DNA from: Trichobilharzia regenti
Taxonomy: Eukaryota; Platyhelminthes; Trematoda; Strigeidida; Schistosomatidae
DNA length: 64,000 bases
NCBI GenBank assembly: GCA_944472135.2
Contig: OX235262.1
Span: 168,701,509-168,765,508, forward strand
Direction: 5' to 3'
Part shown: in pieces, positions 21,506 to 32,215 of the stretch
How the letters are laid out: each line of letters starts with the position of its first letter
Position numbering within the stretch: the first letter of the stretch is position 1
The notes under the pieces: generated by a model
Database searches by the model: none
The model's input: the letters and a program-made list of their open reading frames with translations, nothing else
Told to the model about the DNA's origin: nothing
Made by a program: the position numbers and the translations under genes

Positions 21506-22466
21506 AAAAATGCAGTCTTCTGAACACCTTGAGCAGCAATCTTCGTATGTTTGGCATGCGATTCGCCCCTGCAAAATGTAAGATGCTGCTACAGGACTGG
21601 ACTACGTCAACTCCTAGCTTAGTGATAGGGAGTGAAGTAATAAAAAATGTTGACCACTTCACCTATTTGGGAAGTTGTATTAGCACCAACGGACTGATTG
21701 GCGACGAAATCTCAGCACGGATCCAAAAAGCTCGAGTTGCTTTCGCTGACTTACACCATCTGTAGCGTAGGCGTGACATCCGGCTTTCAACCAAGGGACG
21801 TGTGTACTGCTCATCAGTTCGCTCCGTCCTTCTCTATGGCTCTGAAACATGGCCAATACGAGTTGAAGACATGAAAAGGTTGACTGCTTTCGATCATAGA
21901 TGTCTGCGATCTCTGTCTCACGTTAGGTGGTTTAATAAGGTAAGTAATGTTGACGTTAGGCGTAGAGTGTTGGGCAAAGAGGGAAAATCAATCGACGAGG
22001 CTATAAAGTTACATAGATTGAAATGGCTAGGTCACGTGCTGCGCATGCCTAACCATCGCCTCCCCCGCCCAACGGGCATTACTAGCTGATATAGGTGCAG
22101 GTTGGAAAAGAGTAAGTGGTGGCCAAACAAAAACATGGCCTCATCAATCCATGAAATCCTCAACAGTTAAACTGAATCAGGTAGGGAGATGCAGACTTCC
22201 GGGTTGGGGCCCTCGGGACTCTAGGAATCAATGGCTGGAGACAATAAATGGTGACATGGCTCAAAATCGTTGTCAATGGCCAGCGCAGATGTATTCAGTC
22301 TCTGTAATCTTTCATATTCCTTTCTACCATTACCCATTCTGTTTCACTCTTATACTTGTCAAACTCTATTGATTCTCTTCACTCATTTTCTTGTCTACCT
22401 TTGTGTGTGCTATTTGGAACGTGGCAACTCGAACTGCTGCACTTCGGTTGAATCCAGACAGACAGT
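21506..22466 (+). mobile_element. RTE-B, 5'-truncated copy with 10-bp TSD
   Basis: Flanked by tagcttacaa on both sides (21496-21505 and 22467-22476). Encodes LRMFGMRFAPAKCKMLLQDW, GSCISTNGLIGDEISARIQ, then after a TAG (the Trp of LWRRRD is lost, near 21763) [20 protein letters not shown] and KLHRLKWLGHVLRMP, and ends ccagacagacag. The 5' end lies in the last part of the reverse transcriptase. It stops only 45 bp short of a host splice acceptor. Confidence 0.85.
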
Positions 22467-22520
22467 TAGCTTACAATTCAACTGTATATATGCCTAAATT
22501 TTTATGCAGTATTTTTTTAG

Positions 22521-22722
22521 TTTTTATATTTATAACTTTAAAATCACACTTAAACTTTTCCATGAAGCTGGAGGAAACAACGAAATGGCGTCGAATTCTA
22601 CTGAAGAATTTTTAAGCAAACTGGAGAAAGAATGTAATAATCTGGCGTCAGAACTAGCTGATTTAGAATACTTGGAAATTAAGCAAAACAAAGCAATCAA
22701 AGAGAAGATGTATATGGATGAA
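22521..22722 (+). CDS. Coding exon of the split gene (start of coiled coil)
   Basis: Acceptor atttttttag at 22520, donor GAA|gtaagt at 22722. One leading base completes the codon left by the exon ending at 15004, and the exon then ends in phase 0. The second half is charged and heptad-like: SNSTEEFLSKLEKECNNLA, then ELADLEYLEIKQNKAIKEKM. The first 20 residues are aromatic-rich, so a later acceptor cannot be excluded. A SINE with its own TSD begins 22 bp downstream of the donor. Confidence 0.7.
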
Positions 22723-22744
22723 GTAAGTTTGTTCATGACTGCGT

Positions 22745-22969
22745 TTTTTTTCCTTCATGTTCCCCAGGGCTTCAAGCTAGTGGCTTGAATTTTCTGTAGC
22801 AGTGTTTATTTTACAGGATGAGGTTACTAGCCTCGTGCCCAACCTTTCCTCTTTACCAGCTAGTATTATTTCTGACTTAGAGGGGTAAAGGAGTGCGTCG
22901 ACCGGGGATCGAACCTCGGATCATGTACATGGTCGGCGAGCGTCCTAACCGCTATGCCACCGACGCACA
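22745..22969 (-). mobile_element. SINE-a with perfect 11-bp TSD
   Basis: Flanked by catgactgcgt at 22734-22744 and 22970-22980. In reverse complement: head tgcgtcggtggcatagcggt, B box ggttcgatcccc, body ggtaaagaggaaaggttggg, tail gaagccctgggg. The first TSD copy lies just after the donor of the exon ending at 22722, so the insertion left the splice site intact. Confidence 0.88.
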
Positions 22970-23422
22970 CATGACTGCGTGCTAATGTTCTTTTGAAACA
23001 CCAACTAGTCAAGTCACATCACACACACACACACAAGAATTTTTACTTAACCAACTAATTTGATGAATATAGGTTTTAGTGTTGCTTCTTTATAACTCGT
23101 ATATTCCAAGATATACCCAACTATGTGTATACACTAGTTGTTGATATAAAATATTCTCCAAAATGTATCTGTCAATTGCTGTTGCTTCATGTACTCCGCC
23201 TTTGTTTTCATGTAATAGCCGAATATATTTATAATAAGGATACTACCCCTAACTCGGGTCTAAAAATGTCGAAAAATTGAAGATTTCAAAAACGCTTCTA
23301 AATGATAGAGGAATGCGTGAGACGTGTTTTGGTATCTGTGACCATGGGGTTTTGAGCTTGTCTAGGCCTAATAGCGCCCTAAAATCCTATAGTAAACACA
23401 GCTTAAGCTATATAGACGATAT

Positions 23423-24313
23423 ACATCCAAAGCCTCAGGATGGTCAGGGGTGGGTGCCTTGCGCTGCGGGTTGGCCACCCCTCCGTACACCTCTTGAAAT
23501 GCTCCCATATGACCGGGCGTCTTACATAGCCTCTCCTGAGGAAGTTCTACTCACTGCCTTCACGTGGCGGAGGTGTTTTTCACCGAAGTGAGAGAGCAAA
23601 AGCGGATGCCCGGCGCTCTTCACCGGTTTGACTGTCCGTTGGATGACAGTCTAGGGAAGATGGCTAAACCCTGATTCCAAACCTCCAACAACTGGCGTAT
23701 GAAGTTCACCGGAGCTCACCGGCAGACGTATGGACAAAGGGCTTATTGGATGCCCTGGATGTCTGGCCCCATTCAAAAAGGCGTATGAACCGGACTCCGG
23801 TCACCGGCTGCCAATGGATAGTGGACTCCCTACTCCACTCCTACTCCCTTGTAGGTCACACTTGGTTGTGTAAAGGCTAGAGCTGCACTCTCAAACAAAA
23901 GGCCGAGCGATGCTGAGGACATCACTCGTACCTAATTCCCATGAAACTTCATGAACTCTCTACAACATCAACCAAATTCCAGTACTGGTCCAAAAACGTC
24001 GCCTTCGGTGGTTTGGCCATGTTCTGCGCCGACCAGATGACGATCTGGTCAAATCAGTTCTAAATCCCTCGCCATTTCCATCTTGGCGATGTCGCAGGGG
24101 TGGACAGCTGAAAACATGGCTTGGTACAGTCAAGGTTGATATGGAGTGCCTGGGGCTACACACCCTCTACGGACTCCGTCTGTGGAACAAGAATTGGATA
24201 ACCCTGTCGCAAAACCTTGCATCAGATTGCCGCGCCTGGACAGTGATGATTCGAGATGTTCATGAAGCCGGCTCATCCTCCCGTAGGAGATAGCCGAAGT
24301 AAAGTAAAGTAAG
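23423..24313 (+). mobile_element. Internally deleted RTE-type LINE (RTE-C-like) with 12-bp TSD
   Basis: Flanked by tatagacgatat at 23411-23422 and 24314-24325. The first 510 bp are GC-richer, non-coding 5'-UTR-like sequence (ggtgccttgcgctgcgggtt). From about 23951 a frame encodes the end of an RTE-type ORF2 (KRRLRWFGHVLRRPDDDLVK ... GRGQLKTWLGTVK-like block ... RAWTVMIRDVHEAGSS), stopping at TAG 24291-24293. The tail consists of AAGTA repeats. Endonuclease and reverse transcriptase are absent, so it must have moved using proteins made elsewhere. Confidence 0.82.
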
Positions 24314-24624
24314 TATAGACGATATGAGCGTGGGTTAAATTGTTCTCATGGCTCGCGTTATATGACTGTGTATGGTTTTCTATAGTCTTGGCAGACGTAT
24401 AGAAGCTATTTTCGCATGGTAAATTGGTTGGCAGGGATAACGATTTCACTGAATTTGGTGGCTGCCGGCTTCGTTTAAAGGTGTCTATTGTCACTATAGC
24501 GTCGCTATGCGTGCTACTTTTGCATATAATAATACGTTTGGCTAGTCTTGCATGCGAGATGAGTTCTATTGAGCTTGTGTATGCAGTACATAATTGATTG
24601 ACGCGATCAATGATCGGCGTAACA

Positions 24625-24807
24625 GTGCTTATCTATGCATTACTATGTATACAAACGGTCGAATGGTCCACCGAGGGAGAGAGCTCTTAAGTGGTTGCGC
24701 CACAGGATGATCCTGCATACCGATCTCGTCTCGTAAGATGCAGGGATGGGTGTGTTTGGTTCTCCTGAAAACCAGTACCCAGTCAATGGGTGCATCACTG
24801 TGTGAAT
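24625..24807 (+). pseudogene. Possible external transcribed spacer remnant upstream of the 18S fragment
   Basis: GC-richer sequence running directly into the 18S-like 5' end. No other family is recognised, so it may have been copied together with the rRNA gene. This call is based on adjacency only. Confidence 0.3.
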
Positions 24808-24976
24808 AAACTGGTTGATCCTACCAGTAATCATATGCTTGTCTCAGAGATTAAACCACGCATGTCTAAGTACATACCTTAAAACTGTGAGACCACGAAT
24901 GGCTCATTAAATCAGCTATGGTTCCTTAGATCATATATACTACCTGGATAACTGTAGTAATTCTAGAGCTAATACA
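24808..24976 (+). pseudogene. Decayed 5' end of 18S rRNA gene
   Basis: Starts actggttgatcctaccagta and runs through tcatatgcttgtctcagaga, catgtctaagtacatacctt, gaatggctcattaaatcagc and aattctagagctaatac. It aligns with the first ~170 nt of eukaryotic 18S rRNA with many substitutions, several of them G-to-A or C-to-T (gatcctgcc to gatcctacc, agtagt to agtaat). It is truncated after the first helices and is therefore a relic. Confidence 0.88.
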
Positions 24977-25503
24977 TAGTACACCATTGAGTAAAACGTA
25001 TATACTTTACCTTTTGCTATTGTTGTTTCTCCATATTAGATAGATTTATTCAATATAACATATTCATACAGTATTATGAATTGGATAACTTCTCACGCAC
25101 TAATTTATTTTTATAAGGTAGAAGGTGCTAACATGTTCTTTTAACGTGTTTCGTATATATTTCTACAAATATCTGGTGATTAACCTGAGTAACACATTTT
25201 TACCCTATCCACAACGGATTATGTATGTGATTGTAAAGCGTACAGATATGACTCATTGACTCAAACACTCGATTTTGAGTCTATGAGTGACAAGTTCGAG
25301 TCTTGCTCGGCCTTCTTCAGTATGGGCAACTAACTCGAGGTGGTAGCATCAACTCTTCTTACACTATAAATGTGTCTATTAGTCTGTTACATTATATCTC
25401 AGCTTAAAGTGTATGATTCTAAGGCATTGGTAGATATGGTTGAATTTCTTTTTTTTTAGGTTACATATTTTAACGGGGTCTATATTTCTAAATCTAGCTA
25501 AAG
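24977..25503. other. Intron 4 segment without recognised feature
   Basis: AT-rich. A short tRNA-like stretch near 25290 (caagttcgagtcttgctcgg) is too degraded to classify. Confidence 0.3.
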
Positions 25504-25504
25504 T

Positions 25505-25965
25505 TTTGTAATCCGGTAGGTGCGTATTGCACATGCGTCCCAAACTAGGACAAAACATCTGTCCAGTACTCCCTGCTAGTTTTCAGTGGTTCTCTAACTG
25601 ATATCAATCTTTGATCAAACTTGAAACAAATCAAATCCCTACAGATAAACTTTTGGAAATTAATCTGATGCTGTCTAGTGACTGGCTGCAGGACTTCTAG
25701 TGAGAATTCGTGACCAGTGGAGTCCACCAGGGTTGACAATGAGGACAAATACTTGCCACCGATAACATTGGGTGGTGGTAGTGGTCACGCTAACATTAAG
25801 AGTTGGTAGGAGTTAGAATTCACGGACTGGTCATTGAGTTGTCGGGCCCCAGTGGCTGACTGATCTACGAGCTCGCCTTGCAACCGGTAGGTCTTAGGTC
25901 CAAAATCCAGTAGGTGCGTGTCGTTGATGAGTCCCAGGCACTACGATGAGTACTATGGAATGTGT
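25505..25965 (+). mobile_element. Hammerhead-bearing SINE/satellite (Sm-alpha-like), about 1.1 tandem units
   Basis: Hammerhead-like cores occur at 25524-25569 and again at 25918-25950, a period of 394 bp. Between them are the family tail (ctctaactgatatcaatc), an internal region (cgtgaccagtggagtccacc, ggaattcac-like block) and a tRNA-like head (ccccagtggctgactgatct, B box degraded). The second core reads TTGATGA followed by GTCCC, close to the canonical CTGATGA. Head-to-tail order resembles satellite organisation. Confidence 0.7.
25524..25569 (+). ncRNA. Degenerate hammerhead ribozyme motif
   Basis: Stem I strands GTATTG...CAGTAC, stem II GTCC-CAAACTA-GGAC, then CAAAAC (GAAA mutated) and the cleavage triplet GTC at 25561-25563. 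The core heptamer reads CACATGC instead of CTGATGA, so it should be inactive. Confidence 0.5.
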
Positions 25966-27229
25966 TAATTCTTTATTAGATCTATTTCGGACTTTACTTG
26001 TATTAACACTTCCCTTAATGAGAGGGAGAGAGAGAGAAAAGTAAAATCTATCAAACATAAATTGAATATCCTTGTATCCCTTGAAAGAGGGGATGTTCTT
26101 TGAAATTGATTGTGTTTTGTGCCTATGGTCAATTCGTTATGATCCCGTTGACAGTGAACATGACCTAGTGGACTTATGCATAGGTGAAGTAGTATTGATG
26201 CAATGAATAGCTCAACTGATATGCTTAGGACGCCTATTCGTTCATGGCACCTTCTGCTTTATTGAATCTCATTATTAACAAAAGACAAAGACTGGCCTTG
26301 GACAGTTAGGATACTATTTGTATTAGGAAAAGCACATCATATTGATATGGTTTGTTTTTACTACATTAAAATTGGCCCCAGAGCAGTGGAAGAAGATTGT
26401 TCTGATTGGTTGGCTATTTGATCGAGACCGAGGTGAGAGAGAGAGAGAGAGAGAGATGATAAAATTTCATAGTCATCCGATCACACGATGAAACATAAGA
26501 TGATTCCTATCAGGTTGGAGATCAGTACAACTGAAAGTGACTTTTAACTGTCAGCGCGGGTGTTTGGGTGGGTGGGTTAATTACACAGTGTGATTAGTTT
26601 ACACCGCTTTTTGAGCACGCAAACTTCAGTACTGTCGGCTGATAATCATTCTGTATCATTGTCTTTCACACAATCAATTTATCTGGTCAATGATTTGTTT
26701 TCACTAATTGATTAATGACGACTTGGTTAAGTTATGCTTTCTCCCTTCCTCGCTACTCGTTCCGTCCAGTGTTTCACTCTTTTCTGAAGTTATCCAGAAC
26801 TGACTTGTCTATTTGTGAACTAAGCAAGTGTGAATACATGACTGACTTACTGACGTGTTTAGCTGCAGACAAGCTAAGCAACTTTCTGATGTGTAGATTA
26901 TTTTGGTCTGACTGGTGAATAAATCTTCTGTTTGATAGCACTCATCACCAACTGGTCATGTCAATCAGTTGTATCTGTAGTCTTATGGTGCTTAGTAGGA
27001 ATATTGATCGGCAGAGTAATTGTAAAATATTCGAATACGATACAAAATACATTCACCGATCTAGTACTGATAAAGTTAACTAACAATAATTAGTCAATAT
27101 CAACATTTGGGTGGACGGTGGGTGGGTGGGTTGTAATTAACCAAGACAGTAGTTCCGAAGAGCATCTGTTCTTAAAAGTGCAGTTTTTCAGTGGTCACAT
27201 CGGCTAAATAAGTAACACAGCACCTAAAG
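25966..27229. other. Intron 4 segment; (AG)n microsatellites
   Basis: (AG)n at about 26023-26038 and 26437-26456, and gggtgggtggg near 26570 and 27120. Otherwise no gene; the plus frame at 26715-26918 has no motif. Confidence 0.4.
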
Positions 27230-27239
27230 AATGCAGTTA

Positions 27240-27665
27240 AAAGAGCATTCGGTACAGCTGAGGTACACTGTTTCTTCACAACTACTTCAATTTCACGTTC
27301 GAGAAATAAGGAAAAACTGTTTAACTTCGCTTCTTCTCTGTGTATCTACCAGTCTGACCACTTTTGTGAAGCTGGTTACACTGGGCATACAAATAAAAAC
27401 GGGTTCATCATCGTATTTCCAAACATCATCCTGCAGCATGGTTAAGTCAGGGAGAAAAACAAGATCCATTCGTAGCTCCGTTTCAGCACACCTTGTAGAC
27501 AGTGAGCATAAAGTTGATGTTAATGTAGCATTTTAATGTTATCTATCGTATTCCAACTAATCTTAATTTTGCTGAAGCCATCAGAATCTATCTCAAGAAG
27601 CCAAAGCTGTGTGTTTAGAGGAAATTTGTACGGCCACTTTCCTCACCCTGACCATCGTTACATGA
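27240..27665 (+). pseudogene. Penelope-like element, GIY-YIG C-terminal fragment
   Basis: Across shifting frames one reads CEAGYTGHT-like at about 27365, IRSSVSAHLVDSEHKVDVN (27470-27530), AEAIRIYLKKPKLCV (27575-27620) and LYGHFPHP-like (replacing the usual QPLSLPWP). This is the GIY-YIG endonuclease and conserved tail of Penelope-like elements. It is frameshifted at least twice. Confidence 0.65.
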
Positions 27666-27814
27666 ATTCCATAAACCAGACTGCTGTACACGCTCCACCT
27701 AAACCTTTTAAAAATTATAATTTTCCAGATTACTGTGTTTTCTTTGACTACTTCATCTTCACAATTACAAGTTATCATTGTCTAAATTAATTTACTTTTA
27801 TTTCAAGTATTGGT

Positions 27815-27900
27815 TTGTAGGGATTCGATTAGTTGGTTGCAGGATTTCATCATGAGCTGACATCGGTTGGAGAACCATTGGAAGACCTATTACGTAATCA
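27815..27900 (+). repeat. Tail fragment of the hammerhead SINE family
   Basis: ttggttgcaggatttcatca and gagctgacatcggttggaga match the family tail seen at 36740-36790. Confidence 0.6.
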
Positions 27901-27928
27901 ATTTGAACACTCGCTTATTCTTTAATTA

Positions 27929-28155
27929 CTCTGTGGCACAGCGGTAGAACGCTCGCCGACCACGCAGGTGGTTCAGGGTTCAACCCCTGGTCGACCTACT
28001 CCTTTACCTTGCTAAACCGTCAGTAAGGTTGGTTAAGAGGGGAGGTTGGTCATGCAGCTAGCAATCCCATCCCGTAAAAATAAATACTACTGCTACGCAA
28101 ACTTCAAGACTCTAGCTCGAAGCCCTATGTTCCATTGGGAAGACGAAGGAATATT
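27929..28155 (+). mobile_element. tRNA-derived SINE, family SINE-a
   Basis: Head ctctgtggcacagcggtaga, B box gggttcaacccc, body ggggaggttggtcatgcagc, tail gaagccctatgttccattgg. The first bases of the head have decayed. Confidence 0.78.
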
Positions 28156-28347
28156 AGAATAAATATTTCCAAAATTATACATTATGCAATCTACTTTCTG
28201 TAACCATTTCTAAATTCCGATTGCGTTTATTAAGTTTATTCGTTAATTATCACCCCCTTAACACGTTGATATCGACTTATTATTGTTATTAAACATATCG
28301 CCACTTGATGATTGGTAAAATGTTGTGTATTGTATTAGAAATGCGAT

Positions 28348-28587
28348 ATATATATTTTTTCCTTCACGTTCCCCAGTGGAACATAGGGCTTCAAGCTAGT
28401 GGCTTGAAGTTTCTGTAGCAGTGTTTATTTTACAGGATGAGGTTGCTAGCCTCATGTCCAGTCTTTCCTCTTCACCAGCAAGCATTATTTCTGGCTTAGG
28501 GAGGTAAAGGAGTGCGTCGGCCTGGGATCGAACCCCGGACCATGTACATGGTCGGCGAGCGTCCTAACCGCTATGCCACCGACGCAC
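28348..28587 (-). mobile_element. SINE-a with perfect 15-bp TSD
   Basis: Flanked by tattagaaatgcgat at 28333-28347 and 28588-28602. Full-length minus-strand copy: head gtgcgtcggtggcatagcgg, B box ggttcgatccc, tail gaagccctatgttccactgg, then a (TA)n run at the insertion side. This is the best-preserved copy in the window. Confidence 0.9.
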
Positions 28588-28826
28588 TATTAGAAATGCG
28601 ATGTGTAAATATATATATATATATATATATGTACATATATATCTATATCGAAATGGGGATCTTTTTTGATAGTGAAATATTCGAATGTTTTCATGGTTTG
28701 TGATGATGGCGCTACAGCCTTTAATCTTACATTTTTATCGTTATTATTATCATTAAGTGAATTATTCATTAGGATAGTATCAAAGTTAAATTGTTTTTCG
28801 CTAATCTTATTTGTATTGTTTTATAG

Positions 28827-28973
28827 CTTGAAAAGATTCTTATCAGACAAAACTTTTGGCTAGAAATTTTATCATGCATAATTACCTTGGAGTATGATGC
28901 CTGTAAACAAGCCTCAGAATCTTTGGTCAGTCTATTCCAGTCTATTCAAACACTTAACGATCATACTGAACAG
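28827..28973 (+). CDS. Coding exon of the split gene (coiled coil)
   Basis: Acceptor gttttatag at 28826, donor CAG|gtaggt at 28973; 49 codons in phase 0 at both ends, matching both neighbours. The product starts LEKILIRQNFWLEILS, then EYDACKQASESLVSLFQSI and ends NDHTEQ. The spacing of Leu/Ile suggests continuing coiled coil. Confidence 0.75.
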
Positions 28974-29170
28974 GTAGGTATGGAGGATTGTAATGATGTT
29001 GGTCTTGTATTTTGTAAATTTTGTTTTCTTTTGAAATACTTTTTGGTTAGTCATCACCCCTCTACTATTGATGTAGACACCTATTTTTTCAAATTGTTGT
29101 TGTGTTAGTTTAAAGTAGAGATTAAAACCGTGATATGGGCAAAATAGAGAGGAAGTTGGGACAAAAAAAG

Positions 29171-29397
29171 ATATAGGTGGTTCAGTGGTAGAGAATGCCC
29201 ACCCGGACCATGGATGTGGTCCGCGGCTAGGTTCTTGGCGGTGCACACTTTTATTCCCCCGTCCCCCCGCCCAGCCAGACGGTTGTGAGCCCAACAAAGA
29301 GGGGAAGTTGCTATTGAGGCTGGCAACACCACCGCTATTGAAACTTCGAATCTGAAACTTGAAGCCCTATGTTCCAGTCGGAACGTAAAAGAATAGA
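29171..29397 (+). mobile_element. tRNA-derived SINE, diverged SINE-a
   Basis: The head (taggtggttcagtggtagag) and B box are degraded. The body is gaggggaagttgctattgag and the tail gaagccctatgttccagtcg, followed by an A-rich end. The family tail is clear. Confidence 0.65.
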
Positions 29398-29499
29398 ATA
29401 GAAATCATAAATGATATGGGGTAAGAAACATAATGGGATAATAGTTATTGGAAAGATTGACTGTTTATATTGGCCATGGTAAAGACAGCAGTTTGATGT

Positions 29500-30215
29500 A
29501 CTTCTTTTGAATTCATAGTGTCGACTTGAAGCCCTTGGCTCCTTAATACCTGCACTCACTCTTTCGGGTGAACCGCTGGAAGTTGTTGATTAGTTTGTGT
29601 ATCTGGGTAGTTGTGTAAGTACTGGTGGAGGGGTGACGGATGAGATTTCCAACCGTATAGGGAAGGCTAGGGTGGCGGCATACATCAACTTGAGCCACCT
29701 CTGGCGCCGTCGCGACGTTAGCCTGGCTGTCAAAGGTCGGGTATACAATGCTTCGGTACAGGCTGTCTTGCTCTACGCCTGTGAAACCTGGCCTCTCCGA
29801 GTAGGCTGAGGATGTATGGTGACTCTGCGTGTTCAGTCATCGCTGTCTCCGCAGGATTGCTTGCGTTCGATGGCATCATCGCGTGAGTAATTCTGAGGTT
29901 TGATGGCGTGTGTTTGAACACAGTGGAGATCACCATTCATTGAGTGTCGTCATCTGGAAACACCGGCTCCGGTGGCATGGAAATGTGCTGCGAATGTCGT
30001 CCCAGAGGCTTCCGTACAGGTCTCTGTTCGCTAGCCAGCCCTGGGACGGGATGGAAAAGGCGGAGGGGTGGTCAGTCCATGACGTGGCGTCATGGGATGA
30101 AGGATGTTTATGCTAGATTACCATCGGTTGGTGCGTCATGACTTCCTGGTTGGGGTCCGCGCGATAGCTCGAATCGATAGCTCGAAACGTTATTGGATAT
30201 GGCCAAGAAACAATT
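29500..30215 (+). mobile_element. RTE-type LINE C-terminal fragment (RTE-C)
   Basis: Frames at 29597-29809 and 29910-30116 encode LGSCVSTGGGVTDEISNRIG, LSHLWRRRDVSLAVKGRVYN, VLLYACETWPLRV and later KHRLRWHGNVLRMSSQRLP. These are the same blocks as in RTE-B but with clearly different sequence, so this is a separate family. A frameshift after WPLRV and the loss of the reverse transcriptase make it a 5'-truncated relic. Confidence 0.7.
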
Positions 30216-30224
30216 AATTAATTA

Positions 30225-30815
30225 ATTTGTTTATCCCTAATGCTTCAGCTATGTTCATATGTTTTGATTTCACTCCCTCTGAGAATTGTAATCAGTTCTT
30301 GTGTAAGACTTTGAAGGACTTTTCAAATGGAACTGAGTTTCCTGAGTTCACCAGATATTCTGTTAGCGAGCTGTGAACACACCTACTTTCTCACTTCGCT
30401 AGCCAGTCTGGTCAGTGTTCTCAAACGTATTTTTACCAGCAGACCCATGGTAGGGCCAGTGTACTCAGCTTGACAAGGGCAAGTGAACTGGTATGTGCAT
30501 GTTGATGTGGCCCAGTGAGACAACGTATCTTTCATGTGTTGGTCGAATAGTTTCTTGGAAGAAAATGTTATTCATTGGCTGGCAGTGTAGTATGTTTTAC
30601 TGGGGGATTTGAAAAGTCATTTTTGGAAAATTTCTGCCAGAGGAAACGGCTTTCAAAGTTTTTCAGTATATTTCTTGGAACGATTAGTTTTTGTTCACCA
30701 AATGAAATACAAGTCGTGTTTGTTTGTTTTCGAATAGAGCGCTGCAGTTTATTCAGTCTGTTTTTTATAAAGTTTGTAAAGTAATAGCTAGTGAGTAACA
30801 GCATACTCATCAATT
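30225..30815 (-). pseudogene. Penelope-like element, GIY-YIG fragment (minus)
   Basis: On the minus strand the region near 30780-30600 reads as the connector after the reverse transcriptase, and around 30500-30440 as CTYQFTCPCQAEYTG, a GIY-YIG start in which the second motif reads YTG. Later (about 30330-30230) the LTQELIT-like and MNIAEALGI-like C-terminal blocks follow. Several frameshifts. Confidence 0.55.
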
Positions 30816-30837
30816 AATCTCTAATCAGTTGAACTGT

Positions 30838-32205
30838 CTGTCTGTCTGTTTTCGACGTAGAACTTCGCACCGCTGTGCACCAGTTCAAGTTGCTACACTC
30901 CATGTAACACACAAAGGAAGGGAAGAAAGTAGAAGAAATGCATAATAGAGACAGGAAACAGAGGTGTGAGACAAAGGAATAGTAGTAACGAAGATCAAAA
31001 CAGTTTCATTGGAGATCATAAGTCACAAATAGTGGATCCATCTTCGCCGGCCATTGAGAACGATTTTGAGCCACTCGCGAATAGTTTCCAACCACTGGTT
31101 TATACCGTCCCGAGGACCCCAACCAGGAGACCAGCCTACACCTTCCTAAGTGACTGGGTTAAACTAACTGTTGTAGATTTCATTGACCGGTGAGGCCATG
31201 TTTTGGTTTGACCATCACTGACTCTTTTCCAACCTGATCCTATATCAGCTGGCATTGCCGTTGTCGAGGAAGGCAATTGCTAGGGTGGCATGCGTAACAC
31301 ATATCCTAACCATCTCAGTCTCTGTAACTTCACAACCTCGTCGATTGATTTTCCCTCCTTACCTAGCACTCGACCGATGCCTAACCTCAATATTGCTCAC
31401 CTCATTATGCCACTCACACGGGAAATAGAACGCTGGCACCTATGATCAAAGACAGCTAGCCTGACTTTTCATGTCTTCCATTTTCAACGGCCAGGTCTTA
31501 CTCACAGTCATAAAGGAAGACAGATTGAATCGCTGTGCAGCACACACACTCTTTGGTCGATAGCCGGATATCACATCTACGCCAGAGATGGCGTAATTTG
31601 ACATATGCCAAACAAAAACTTCTGTATCCTGGTTGAGATTTCGTCAGAGATCAACCCGTTGGCGTTGGCTGATGGTACTTCCCAAATAAGTGAAGCAGTC
31701 AATGTTCACTACCGCTTCACTCCCTTTTTCTAAACTAGGAATCAGTGTAGTCCAGTCCTGTAACCCCATCATCTTACATTTGGCGGGAGCGAATCGCATG
31801 CCAAACATTCGTAGATTGCAGCTCAAGGTGTTCAGAAGACTCTGCTCTACTATGTCAGCGTCTTCGCCTAGAAGGACTATATCGTCCGCATATTCTAAGT
31901 CAACGAGATTATTCCTTGGTGACAAGTCAATTCCCGAGTCGCTGAAGTGAGTTGGGGTTAGGTTCATTAGTGCATCTATGATGAAATTGAATAGAAATGG
32001 GGATAATGGGCATCCTTGACGGACACCACTAGTCGTGACCACTGCGGATGACAACTTGCTGTAAGCCCTCACCTGGCTGCATGAGTACGAATAGAGTGTT
32101 TTGATCAGTACAATGTATTTTCTCTGCATTCCCTTTACAGCCAAGCATCGCCAGAGAACCTCTCGGTCGACAGAATCGAATGATGGCCGCCTTTAGGTCA
32201 AGAAA
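30838..32205 (-). mobile_element. RTE-B copy, minus, 5'-truncated in the reverse transcriptase
   Basis: The minus frame 31644-32144 encodes motif B (TTSGVRQGCPLSPFLFNFII), motif C (LEYADDIVLLGEDAD) and LRMFGMRFAPAKCKMMGLQ. The 3' end at 30838 shows the CAGA repeats (tgtctgtctgtc on the plus strand). Between about 31470 and 31640 it carries frame-breaking indels also present at 43500-43930 and 50740-51060. Confidence 0.82.
31644..32144 (-). pseudogene. RTE-B reverse transcriptase palm fragment
   Basis: 166 codons covering motifs B to E of the palm: SGVRQGCPLSPF, YADD intact (the two catalytic Asp present), then the thumb start and FTYLGSTIS. Motif A is lost at the 5' truncation. Non-functional. 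Confidence 0.75.
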
Positions 32206-32215
32206 TATAACGAAA

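Noticed and set aside
23960..24163. Minus frame over the internally deleted LINE
   Set aside because: Shadow of the plus-strand ORF2 end, which has recognisable RTE motifs.
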